From: Patiria miniata
Lineage: Eukaryota > Echinodermata > Asteroidea > Valvatida > Asterinidae
Direction: 5' to 3'
Assembly: GCF_015706575.1 (NCBI RefSeq)
Contig: NW_024037056.1
Location: 3,930,109-3,994,108, forward strand
DNA: 64,000 nucleotides
Numbering within the stretch: the first letter of the stretch is position 1; each line of letters starts with the position of its first letter. Shown piece after piece: positions 1-11,279 of the stretch. The notes under the pieces are model-generated. The model did no database searches and was not told where the DNA came from. It saw nothing but the letters and a program-made list of their open reading frames with translations. Made by a program: the position numbers and the translations under genes.

Positions 1-606
1 TTCGTCACTCTTTTTTTAGCGAAATCATTATTTCATGAGCTTTATCATTCGGTTCTGTGATTTCAACATTCGGCAAAATCAGTATTTCATTCACTGTGGC
101 GAAATCATCATTTTATTTCCGCCAAATCGTCACGTTCAAACGGCCAATTCCCCAAATCATTCGGCGAATTCATCAGCATGAATTCGCTGAATGAAATGAT
201 GAAATTGCCGAACAGAATGGTGAATTTGCACAATGAAATTGGAATTCGCACAGAAAAGAATGTGGAATTCGGAGCCAAAAAAATGATGAAATTGCCGAAT
301 GGAATGATGAAATTGCCGAATGGAATGATGAATTTGCCGAATGGAATGATGAATTTGCCGAATAGAATGATGAATTTGCCGAATAGAATGATGAATTTGC
401 CGAATAGAATGATGAATTTGCCGAATAGAATGATGAATTTGCCGAATAGAATGATGAATTTGCCGAATAGAATGATGAATTTGCCGAATAGAATGATGAA
501 TTTGCCGAATGGGATGATGAATTTGCCGAATGGAATGATGAATTTGCCGAATGGAATGATGAATTTGCCGAATCGAATTATCAATCTGACGAATCAAATG
601 ATAGCG
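1..606. repeat. 21-bp minisatellite with degenerate inverted flank
   Basis: From about 283 to 575 there are 14 head-to-tail copies of a 21-bp unit (AATGATGAATTTGCCGAATAG and close variants). Because 21 is a multiple of three, all frames stay open and give repetitive pseudo-proteins (for example MMNLPNR repeated), which I do not call genes. The left flank (1-180) carries diverged units in the opposite orientation, and the turn-over point is an imperfect palindrome at 159-192 with 15-bp arms (14 of 15 pair) and a 4-base loop. The array is therefore part of a larger foldback structure cut by the left edge. Confidence 0.9.
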
Positions 607-1088
607 AGCTATCAAAGGCAGCTAACTTTGGCGTCGATCCCATCATAAGGAGGATTAGAGGATTAGGAACAGTTATGAGCATTCTTGCACGTACTTACAA
701 ATCCGTCCATTCTCTGACTGAAACTATACATCTGAAAAATTCAAAGCTTATGCAAATGATTCCCCAGGATTCCTAATTCTCCACATTTCTGTGGCGGTGT
801 AGACCTACTCGATTTCCCCTCGACCTTACCATACAGTATTTACATGATCTTGTAGTTACCGACTGCAAACGTTAAAAGCCATTGCAAGTTTCGGTTAAGC
901 CATAACTAGTAAGATTCTTAAATGCTGCGTGAAATGCATACGTACACTATAGTGAAATAAGGTTGTGGGCACACGATGGAAAAATATCTCTTTGTGAGAA
1001 AGCGGTGGTACCGGAAAATACTGGAAGAGTGGACATCGAAATTTCGACCACTGTGCTCAGTCACAGACCGCCATTAACACCGGAGTGT
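607..1088. other. gene-free stretch
   Basis: No coding or RNA signal seen. The sequence separates the minisatellite from the hairpin element. Confidence 0.5.
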
Positions 1089-1097
1089 AGTCAACCT

Positions 1098-1565
1098 TAG
1101 CCCCATAAATGTGGCCTATTTACTGGACTGCCTCCGTAAACATAGGCCACACATCCACATGTACAAAAAAGTGTCGCACTTTGCCAAATTTTGATTTTCG
1201 CATTTAGGCTTAGTTTGTAGGGTTTTTTGCTTAAGAAGCATACTCACCCTCTTTATAGGCTAATCAGAAAGTGCTGCCTTTTTTCAGATGTATATTTTTC
1301 GTGCAATTTCCAGATTCATTTTTACACGTTTGCGTATCAAAATTTCAACATGAAATTTTACAAAAATTAGACATCTGAAAAAGGCAGCACTTTCTGATTA
1401 GCCTATAAAGAGGGTTAGTATGCTTCTAAAGCAAAAAAATCGTACAAACTAAGCCTAAATGTGAAAATCAAAATTTGGCAAAGTGCGACACGTTTTTGTA
1501 CATGTGGATGTGTGGCATATGTTTACGGAGGCAGTCCAGTAAAATAGGCCACATTTATGGGGCTA
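1098..1565. mobile_element. hairpin MITE with 9-bp target-site duplication
   Basis: The two ends are long inverted repeats: the left arm, about 1098-1291, reads again in reverse complement at about 1370-1565 with only a few differences and small gaps. The termini read TAGCCCCATAAATGTGG and its complement. The direct repeat AGTCAACCT flanks it at 1089-1097 and 1566-1574, as expected for a target-site duplication; because the terminus begins TTAG/CTAA the exact length (7 to 9 bp) is ambiguous. No ORF inside, so it is non-autonomous. A 9-bp duplication would fit a Mutator-like origin, 8 bp hAT; I cannot decide. Confidence 0.88.
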
Positions 1566-1574
1566 AGTCAACCT

Positions 1575-4500
1575 AAATGTATCCGTTCTACTGTCGTTCA
1601 CCTTGAGAAGCAACATGGCGATTTATGGTACAGCCACGCCGGAAACTGACTGGATTTACGAAAACTACCGAACACCCATGTGTTCTAGCGCCGGGAATGG
1701 AGAAATTCATTCCCCACTTGAAGGGCACTGCTCTGGCTTCGGTCGAGCAGTAACTCTGTTGCGTTTGTGTTATTGCTGATGGATCATTACAGTGCGAGAG
1801 GACTGCGATATTGACAGGAAGATTTCGAATGTACAGCAAGCACTAATTGGGAATAACATCACTCTACAGAAGTATGCATTGGTAAGTTTTCAGTGTTCAA
1901 TTTTTCATTTCGTTAATTTGAGCTGTTAAATTTATTATCTCTATTTGTCCACGGATAGCAATGACATTTTTCGAACGGATATAAACTTGATATATCGGTT
2001 TTACAATAAAAGGGATATAAAAGTGGAAATTGCGATAAAATGAACCCAACAAATGTCTTTCCAATAAATGAAAAATATTTCAAGATCACTCCGAAAATAT
2101 AGACGGAAACACATGATAATCAAGGAACACGACTCAAGAAGAAAGTTTGCCTCTAAGTTTCACTTCACATACAAACAGTTTGTAATCGACAACACTTACC
2201 CGTCTGCGAAAATTAAGCGCGACAAGCTGTCACTGCGATACTGCACGTTGTTCGAAATCCAAGAAATTTCATAACTTTAGTCCAGTTTTCAAAAACTGAT
2301 TGTGACACAAAGTTGTCGATGTAAAGACAGAACTCTGGAAAGGGGACTGACACACTATACATCCTGGTTTGCACACCAAGGGTCTTATATGTGGTTTATA
2401 GCAGGAAGTACGTGGTGTACGCACTCAGGAAATGTCAGAAGGGTCTAGAGCCACAAAGTAATTTCCGCTAGGCAGTTTAATATGTTTAAAGCAAGATTGT
2501 TTGCTTTGTCCGTGAACTACTGGTGTTGCCAATGGGTGTTTGAACTGTGTAAAATGGTCCGTGTTGACTGACTGCTTCGCAACAGACCCTTTGCAGCTGA
2601 CGTCACAGCTGAGGGCAGGTCTTTTTTTCTCTCTGATACGCATGAGTGGACAGTTTGTACTTTCATTTTCACTGAATTTAAACAACCAAAAAAATGCCCT
2701 CAGCAAGGGCGCACCGTGCAAGGTTGTAATTTTTATTTTATTTTTACAATTGCAAGACGGAAAATGCACCCTTAATTTTTGTCCAACTCCACGAATCTTC
2801 AAGTTTAAAGGACAATACCTGCCCGAATTCCCGCTTGAGCTTTTAGTCTGTAATCATTAAAATTAACTGTTTGTGCCGTATACATGTTGTACATAATGTT
2901 GAATGTAGCAGATTAAAACGTCCCTTTAAATGGGCTTTTCCCACTGTTATGATTACATTCGAACACCACAGGAAACACATGCAGATTCACCCGACCAGAT
3001 GATTTGACAAGTAATTCCGGTTGAAGTTCTTGCTCGAGGTCACAGACCTCTCGGAAAGTGTAGCATATCGTACACGATTTGCACGTAGCAAAAATACTGG
3101 ACGTAGCAGCGATCGAGGCCATTTTGACAGCAGCACAAAACCGTACAGGTTACGATGGCTAAAAGTGAAAGTTCAACGAATCTTAAAGTTAAGAAAAGCT
3201 GTAAACATGAGGAACAAAGCTAATTACTTTCTTGCTCCGAAATTTTTGAAATTACAGAAACTAATACTCCACCATAGGAAGCAAACAGAGGGATTTAATG
3301 TTTAGTGAACTGTCCTGCTCACGGACGTTTTCGAGTTTTGGTTGGTTCGGCTCGGCTCGGCTCGGCTCGGCTCGATTCGAAAGAGATCGGTACGGTTCCA
3401 CTAGATTCGGTTTGGTTCGGATCACTTCGTGTTTGGTTCGGCAAACTTCATGAAATAGGAATGGTGGTTTGCATATAAATTATTCATCAGCATTCAAAAT
3501 TCTTAAAAGGGATAGGCCTAGTGAATATTCACTAGCTGAAAAATACTACGCCAAATAAAATACATTAACTTTTTTTTAGTTTACATTTTCATTATTAATG
3601 CTTATCAACTGTCCTACCATTAAGAATTGCCTTTGATAACTGTGCCAGTGTGATATTTCCATCTTAACTCGATATGAGGAACACCGTGACTAGAATGGAC
3701 ACAAAGGGAAATCGAACAAAGCGAAGCGAAGTGATATCAGACAATAACAATGTATAACTTGAGTGACAAAGAATGAATCAAACGAACAAAAGATTCGAAA
3801 TTCGATCATTGCTGCGTGCATCTCTCGGTCCAAATTGCTATCCATAGTTCGTCATTGAAGAGACCACGTGTACCACCATTCATTAACCTGTTCACGTGGA
3901 TTCGCGCGATCGTTACTTGATTACATTCTAATGCTATTGAATGCGGCTCCAAATAGCCATTTTGTTTAATTTCAAATTGGTTGCATCTTTTACAATGGGG
4001 TGCGTGGATCATTAATTATCTTCTCCGCAGTTCTTCGCAGCAACGCCAGTACAAAGTACAATTGATTTAATTTGTGGTTTGTTTTAAATCCTGTCCACGA
4101 AAAGTGAAAATTGCAGATATTGTATCCCACATCTCATTGTAGACCTAACGACTACAGTTCGCCGAGATATTTTGTGATTTTGTGAACTGTTTTGTGTTGT
4201 GGTTTGTTTTTAGGAGGAGATGTCGTGTTTTCTTTTCCATGCGTTTCCAAAACATATTATGAAAGTCAGTTGAGTGTTAGACTGTTAGTTCTTATTTCAA
4301 ATTTACGATTTCATTCCAAACGTATGTAGGTATAAAGACACCTGGCGTGGCGTTGTGAACGAGATCTCGGTTGCGACCGCTAGATGATGATGAAGTTGTT
4401 CGTTTGCTTTTATGCAGAATTATTTTCCCCGAAACAGAAATGAAAGATTACACAAACAGAACGAGTACCGTGAGTCACTATTTATCATGTTACCCACAGA

Positions 4501-5930
4501 TACCAATCAACTATGTAAATACGCATAACAAACGGATCATGCATTTTATGTTTTTATGTAAATAATGACATGGTGTACTATCAACAGTCGAGCTCCGCAT
4601 GTTGGATGTACTGCATTGCAGGCGGTATTGTACGCGGTACGCGGTAGGCCTACTTTATACTTCATACTTCATGTACTTGTGTTGAACTTTTGGCTGGTAC
4701 ACATAGGCTTTTGTAATGGCGGCGTTCAGGTACATGTACATTGCTTCGCAGAACTAAACTGACCTGATCGAAACTGTTTTCGTTAGAGTGTTTACACCTC
4801 ATAGGGCTCGGTTCAGGACCCACGGTGAATGCCTAGTCATCGCAAAGCCTTTGTTGCCAAAAATATGAATGGATTAGTCCCTGAAAAAAAATATAGGCCT
4901 ATTCTATTTTTGTGTTGCGCTTCACCTCAGTACAAAAGTAGGTCACTTCGAATTGTGTTTTCTTTTTACGCTTATCAGGCTAAATTCAAGACGCAAAATG
5001 TCGGCCAAAACGAAAGTCAAATTTTTAATTATTTAATATTTACAGAAAAACAGCTGTTGAGATCGTTCTTTTTTTCTCAATTTCGTTAGTGGATTTGATT
5101 TGATTTGAATTGATTTAGTTCCAATCATCACAATAATTGTAAAAAAAAAAATGAACAATTAAATTGAACAGACTATACAAGTGAATGATGGAGTCTGGCA
5201 GAAAACCAAGGCCTACACTTGGCCGAACCCCGTGAATATACCGTTGAGCTTAGGTTTATCAACACCAAAAATATCTAAACTGAAATAGATAGCTTTTAGA
5301 CTTAACAACAACAAATGGTTACATAAATAACAGTAATAATAGAACTAAATATTAAACATTAAATAAAGATAAGTATAAAGATGAAAGATTAGGTAAAGAG
5401 TGAAGATTTGGATATGTATATTTTACATATAAAAGCTTCCTGAGAAATTAATACTGATTTAATTAGAATTCTTCAAGAGATATTTCTTGACGTATTTTTA
5501 AAAACTACAAATTGACCTAAGCATGCACATTTAAATCGTCTCTCTTTTGTTATTGAAAGAGAATTGGATATAAGTAACCTCTAAATGAAAGGGCGTTTTG
5601 GTGCAAACGTGCAGCCAGTTTAAAGGTCGTGAAGACGACAAATCGCCGGAAGAAAAAAATATAACTTTTGACAACAAAATGTAGGTTAATGGAGAAATCG
5701 AAATGGCACTGAGCAAATCACGGCTTGATGGACGATATACATAATTATGTCCAGGTCTCGCTTAATATACCAAGCTTTTACATTATACAAGGATTTCTAA
5801 ATGCCGTCAACTCACCGTGAATGATTGCAATCTGCCGGCAGTTGATTGTCTGCTCGTCAACGAGACAGGAGTCCGCACGGAAGAAAATAAAACCGAAGAA
5901 TGAGATGGGATGAGGAATAACATGCATGAA
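1575..5930. other. gene-free stretch with simple repeats
   Basis: No supported gene. Open frames of 60-125 codons here lack recognisable domains, overlap on both strands and have no convincing splice context. A short CTCGG pentanucleotide array lies at about 3345-3375 and an ATTTG-rich run at 5093-5120. Confidence 0.5.
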
Positions 5931-5939
5931 TTGCAGTGA

Positions 5940-5999
5940 ACGTTGTTAACGTATATACCGGTGGATGTGACTTGAATCCTGGTCGGGGAATCATCACAT
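5940..5999 (+). other. weak 2A-like reading, possible LINE 5' relic
   Basis: One plus frame ends with the residues GGCDLNPGRG before a stop. This resembles, loosely, the 2A-like segment found near the N-terminus of some L2/CR1 retrotransposons of marine invertebrates. Several positions of the motif (expected D, E and final P) are changed and no neighbouring retrotransposon frame is intact. Confidence 0.2.
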
Positions 6000-6742
6000 G
6001 ACTGAGTTCCTGCTCTGTCAGTGCGCAGTCATTTATAATGTCTCGTCAAACGCCAGTGCTTTTTATCGCCAACGTTATCACATAGACAGAGCCATTAGTT
6101 TTGGCTTCATAAAGTTAAGAACTAGTCAAAACGTGGCTGATTCTATCAGTGTGCTCAGTCATAATAATTCACGAATCCCCCTTTCTGCGTTTGGTTCCAA
6201 AGGTCGGGTACTTTATGAGAAGTCAGCCGTTTAGGCCTACATGTAATTTGTTTTTTTCTTTCCTCGTTTTACAGTATGGAGCGCAAAATAGGCATATAGT
6301 TTTTGCCTGTAAGCCTACTTGTTGAATTGAAAATTCATCAGTATTTTTTTCCAGCGGCAAATGGCCTTTGCAAACTGGTTAGGTTGGGATTTTTTTAATG
6401 TGACTGGTGCGCTTTTTGTCTCATCGGTGAATTTTTCTGATTATAAAGTATGTATTTATTTACAGTATTTTTGTGTGAAATATAATAATCAAACTTTATT
6501 AAAACAAAGATTGAAACAACGTTTCAAGCCTAGGCTATTTCTGTAGGCTATGAGCAGGGCATTACAAGGCTGACAATACAATACATTCAAGACTAGACAA
6601 GGACAAAATACGAACAATGAGAAACAGTAAAATAAAACGGTTTCGAAACAGTTAAAAATGGTAAAAACATGCGATGAACAAAATTACGTTGAGTCATAAG
6701 AACAACTCTGCAGATTAAGACGTCGAACATACTTTAAAAGAT

Positions 6743-7117
6743 TTACATGATGAAAGGCAGTTTTTGCCAAGTTGATTCTTTCCTGGAATTGAAGATGGCA
6801 TAAGAGGCTAAAATGGCTACTTTGGATATAGGTATATGTCTAAAATGAGCTGCAGTTTTGGCCGATCTATTGACAGCTTTTAGCAAAGCACCAATGCAGT
6901 TGTTATTGTCTTTAGTTATCAGTCCACGGTAGCCTACTTCAAAGCAGATTGGTTTACAGTCGTACCCCCTCTCCTCAATACCAGCTGCAAGTGGAGCATA
7001 GATCTCTTTGATTTGCTGGGGGATGTCAAAACGTAGCAGGAGTGACCGAGAACACTTTGGATGTCTAGTTTGTATGTTACTCTCCTGACTACAGGGGTGG
7101 AAAATAAAACGATTTTT
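6743..7117 (-). pseudogene. retroelement ORF remnant, C-terminal domain
   Basis: A minus-strand open frame of about 122 codons without a start codon runs from a stop near 7117 to a TAA at 6743-6745. It reads like the C-terminal tail of retrotransposon polyproteins common in marine invertebrates: an IKEIYAPLAAGIEERGY stretch (a helical segment before a 'Gy' turn), then CFEVGYRGLI (the E-V-G-x-R-G core) and a final helical part with ILASYAIFNSR. Upstream on the minus strand (above 7117) the frame is closed and I see no reverse-transcriptase motif, so this is a fragment of a dead copy. A host exon is less likely. The assignment rests on motif memory and needs a protein search. Confidence 0.55.
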
Positions 7118-7242
7118 CTAACCAGATGGGGGAAAAAAATACAACAGAAGGGACGGAATCAACTTTGGCTTCCCATAGGCCTATTCAGCAGAGCGTACCT
7201 CGAACTAATAAACGAAGGTGTCCTCTGACATCACAATAATAT

Positions 7243-7613
7243 GTTAAAGGGAAAATACAACATTTGCAAACATCAAAAAATAAAACTACCAAATCATTTT
7301 GAAATACCTTGCTGGACTGTTAGTGAATGACAGTGTAAAGCATCCTGTAAAATCATGGCACCTGGTATACTGTCATTTTCAAGAAAAGTAGTATTTTTGT
7401 ATCAATTTCCAACGCTGGTCGGCCGATCAGCGTTGGAAAAACTGGCTTTGTTTCAAATACTGGCCCCAATTGACCATCGAACTTGTTTGCAATCGATTAC
7501 ACACCTATGAACGGGTACAAGCCAGCTAGACTGGTTCCCTGACCTTACAATTCCCCAATGTATGTAAACTGCTCTGTTTCTTCTTATATGGAGTCAGGGA
7601 ACCAGACTACAGA
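7243..7613 (+). repeat. dispersed repeat family A, copy 1
   Basis: About 370 bp, found again in reverse orientation at 20050-20403. Shared blocks include ATACAACATTTG, AAATCATGGCACCTGGT, CATTTTCAAGAAAAGT and AAGCCAGCTAG. It contains a near-perfect 28-bp palindrome at about 7409-7436 centred on CGGCCG, and its right part is bounded by the inverted words TGGTTCCCTGACC and GTCAGGGAACCAG. No ORF. Probably a non-autonomous DNA transposon. Confidence 0.75.
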
Positions 7614-8052
7614 AAAATGATTGTTTTTCTTGGTTTTTATAGTACCGGCACAAACAGTCCTGGAGTTCGATAGTTCTGCTGGTACCGTTGGTAAATATAA
7701 TAATTCATAGATTCAAAACTGCTAAGCTTATCGTCTTAATATAATTGTCAGATAATATTCATGTCTCTTTTCTTAATGCCTTAGGATTATTATTCATGTT
7801 TATATAAACGCATCACTTGATATCCGGGGAATTTATACACGAAAGCCTGAACGTTAACAATTCGTTTGTATCCAAATGTATTCCCCTATACCTATGGTAC
7901 GAGCTTCCTCTGAAAGCAGCCTACGGTGAAAAGTCATTGCTTTTTTATATAAACAGATCTTGGTGACTGGAAAATAAAACTTTTGAAGTAAAAAACGAAA
8001 TATGTTTTCAAACTATGAAGTTAAATGTACGGTAACCTTCCGAGTTGAGCAC

Positions 8053-8264
8053 TAAGTCCGAAATTTCGGACTTAATGAGGCGTCAGACTTATGAAGCGTC
8101 GGACTTATGAGGCGTGCATGACATATATTTATTCCACCTCATATGTCCCACGCCTCATAAGTCCGACGCCTCATAGCTCCGACGCCTCATAAGTCCGAAA
8201 CAGCGTTTGTCCATTGTCGGACTTATGAGGTGTCGGACCTATGAGGCGTCGGACTTATGATACG
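8053..8264. repeat. cluster of ~16-bp units in forward and inverted orientation
   Basis: The unit TCGGACTTATGAGGCG occurs about three times forward, three to four times inverted, then three times forward again. The left edge is a perfect palindrome at 8053-8074 whose 20-bp core is AAGTCCGAAATTTCGGACTT. The strand could fold into several competing hairpins. No ORF and no clear target-site duplication. Confidence 0.85.
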
Positions 8265-10610
8265 GCCCCAGCTAAGCGACGGCAATCTACGACACCCACC
8301 CCGACCCAACAACGACTGCTAATTTAAACTGTCTCGTAGATTGGCGCTTTCATTTTCAAAATATTAGTTCTTGAGACTTAGACTTAACTTAAATAGAATG
8401 AGCAGTTATGTGTCAGTCATCAGATGACAAATCAATCGGCAAAGGCAAATTTAAACTAACGACTAAAGATTGTCCCCAAATATTACGTTTGCACGGTTTT
8501 ACCGAAACATGTAATGTGTTGAAAATCAAAAAAGTAACAACATTGTTTTTGCGAAGTTCCAGTTATACCAATACATTTCTTACCTGTCTCAGATCCAGGC
8601 AGACCAAGGCGCTTTGCTTTCCACACCCGATGCCGGTTGATACAGATTTCAAACTGTCACACTTATTTAATAAACTAGAAATTCTGCGAACACATATTCA
8701 GAAATACACCCCGAAGATTGATCGTTGATTCCAGCTGCGAAGAAAGGCGCGGCACTATGGTGTTGATTATTAATGTTGCACTCATGTCCAAACGACTGTG
8801 AAATGTTGCATCTAACAAAACCGCCGGACTGACTTGCGTATGGTACATGTATTCCCAACACAGGGACTTTGCCACATTGTATTTCTTTTTTTTTCAGCGC
8901 GGACTATATTCTGCTCACTAATGATATTATACTCATTATGTCCAATCCTTGACTTTCCCTGGCCAATAACAATGACGCACACAGACGAGGAAGCATTGTT
9001 TGTGTATTGTCGTAAGTAGTCTGCGACAGCGTGGCCGGAAACGTAGGCATATGAACATCGCAGACAACGCCTCAGGACGCAGACTCGTCCATGGCGTTCG
9101 TATAGGATTATGACGCCGTCGGCGCCGCCCCACGATCGAAGATGATTTGCGGCACGCAGTGCGGCCTTTCTGCAAATCTTCGGGGAAATTATATTGCATT
9201 ATTTGCTGCAGAATGGAGTCGAAGGGCGTTTACAATGAGATTTTAGGAGCAGGACAAAAAGGAAAGAAAAGCAAGCCGAGATCGAAAGAAGTGGCACAAT
9301 ACGTCATAATAGAACTTTATTCATGCATCGAGAAACGGCTATTGTTATTATTCGGGCACTGTTACCGCTACGGTAAATATTTTGAAGAAAACAAATAATG
9401 TACATTTGGTTGCAAGTACATGGACATTTTACTATGTATTTTGGTAGTTGAAACAAAGGCTATTCTTATACAATTCAACCGACAAGTTTTGTATGAGTTT
9501 CGGCTTTAATTCTTGGTGATTTACAACGAATTTGAGTGAAAATTGATTCGCAAACTCGTACGCTATATAAACCTCTTTGTTTTAAATGCACCCAACACCG
9601 GGGGTCAGTTCTAAAAAGCGCAATTTTGTAGTAGGCTCTATAAATTTTATTTTATTTTTGGCGGAAAGAAAAAGATTCATCTTGACTTTCCATATCGTAG
9701 ATGAGACATCGCGCGGTCTTGAAAAAAAAATGTTCGCACACGACGTGACGTACAGGACGTGCAATAGGGCGCGCAGCAAATAATTACGCGCGCATTACGC
9801 TCTGAATAATCAATCATTGTCGTTTTCGTAATCTACACGGCCAGGGGTTAGTGAGAAACGCGCACGCAGCCCACAGAGTCGAGGCTTTATACTTTAAGGA
9901 TCACTTTGATCTTACTTCTCCATTATGCAGCTGCACTTTCAGAGGGATCAAGCTAGCATTAACGTGGGTGGATGTGGCCAGTTATGTTGGTGAAGAATAC
10001 AGGGAGCATGGAAATCGGAAGACTTGGAGAACACGTTCCATTTCGATTAGATGTACAGGGCTTGCCGGTCGGCTTGTTTGCATTGATTAATCACCTGAAA
10101 CTTGATCGTTCCCTTGCGGGATTCTGTCGCGTGTTGCCGGCCGCGAGGGACCGCAACCGACACGAACAACGGTGGGTCGTATGAGCAATTCATTCGCACG
10201 AGCTCACGTTCCAGGAATTACATTAATTTCTGCCCATTAGTAGCGAGATTAACACTCCCAGAAAGTGTGTAAGCCGTGTAAACATAATTGCAGACACTCA
10301 GAGAAAGTAGTCCGTTTGTAGGGGTGACATTAATCATTATCAATTTGATCAAGACAGTGACAGCAACTGTTTGGGGCTCAGTAGGTCAACTCAGTCGTTT
10401 TCGATAATTAAACTTTTACGTCATTTGGGTAAAAATTACAGTTACTAACTCACTAACTGTCTTTAAGCAAAATTATTCACTAACTTGGATGGAGCTGACT
10501 AACTGGGATATAATTTTTAAAAGTTATAATTATGTGTGCGGTTTCATTGGCTGAGCTTAATAAAGTGGTGGAATGAAGTTGGATCCGTGATGTCGATTGG
10601 TAGATCTACT
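8265..10610. other. gene-free stretch
   Basis: No supported gene. Short frames at 8408-8728 and 8936-9199 have no recognisable domain. A CpG-rich patch lies around 9060-9150. Confidence 0.45.
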
Positions 10611-11279
10611 CTATTTTCTAAACGACATTTCGGCAAAATCCTCCCCTTTCGCCAGTTTCTCTCTCAGAAGCCTTTTCAAAAGAATCTCCAGAGCGGACAT
10701 ATTTATCGCTTCCTCATCCTTCACCGTGAGAGGGGGCTTTTTAACTTCAGGAGGAACCGCGCCCTCTGTTGACGGGGCTGCATGATATCTGTTGGCCATC
10801 AGCCTCGAGATCAGATCCTTCGCTGGGGGCGCTCCGTCATCTCCATGGGAACCCATCGCCATAGATGAATCGTCTGGATGACCTTCACGATCTGTCTGCG
10901 TGAGGTATCTCACCGGACTGGATTCCAATCCGATGAATCGCTTCACGGGAACCTCATCACCTTCTTGACGAAGTAACCTCACTGGCAAGGTCTCATCCAC
11001 CGAACCTCGTAGAAGCTTAGATACCATAGATGCGGCTGAATCGAGACTAGCAGCTGACATCATAGGGTCCCTCCATTCAGGACGGCGGAGGGGTGGTTCT
11101 GGCCGCCGGTCGGAGAGTGAGGTGCTGATGAACCTCTTGGATCGATGGAGGGAGTTGTGAGGTTCTGAGTCCCGTCTTGAAGCGGCGAACCTCATCGAGG
11201 CGTGGGTGATATCGGGGAGAGGCTTCGGGGATACGCCCGAAATAAGGAGGCTCAGCAAAACAAGAAGTGTAGCCAGCAT
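10611..11279 (-). CDS. putative secreted protein / peptide precursor, intronless
   Basis: A single uninterrupted frame of 222 codons ending in TAG at 10611-10613. I start it at the ATG at 11277-11279 because the first residues, MLATLLVLLSLLISGVSP, form a typical signal peptide; an in-frame ATG further upstream (11381) would add a poorer leader. The mature part has no cysteine. It has dibasic sites: HRSKR then FISTSL at about residue 46, and VPVKR then FIGLES about 70 residues later, so the pattern K-R-F-I occurs twice; further RR and RRP sites lie between. The C-terminal 30 residues (from NMSALEILLKRLLR) look like an amphipathic basic helix. This layout fits a neuropeptide or hormone precursor entering the secretory pathway, but I do not recognise the family and see no Gly-basic amidation site. 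A pseudo-ORF is possible but unlikely at this length with a leader. Two CCAAT-type words (ATTGG on this strand) lie about 350-430 bp upstream (11640-11700). Confidence 0.62.
   Translation of the reverse strand: MLATLLVLLSLLISGVSPKPLPDITHASMRFAASRRDSEPHNSLHRSKRFISTSLSDRRPEPPLRRPEWRDPMMSAASLDSAASMVSKLLRGSVDETLPVRLLRQEGDEVPVKRFIGLESSPVRYLTQTDREGHPDDSSMAMGSHGDDGAPPAKDLISRLMANRYHAAPSTEGAVPPEVKKPPLTVKDEEAINMSALEILLKRLLREKLAKGEDFAEMSFRK

Noticed and set aside
178..648. Long open frames on both strands (about 150 codons)
   Set aside because: They are made by the 21-bp repeat, open in several frames and without domains.
2425..2860. Overlapping opposite frames of 125 and 106 codons
   Set aside because: No family resemblance, start or splice support.
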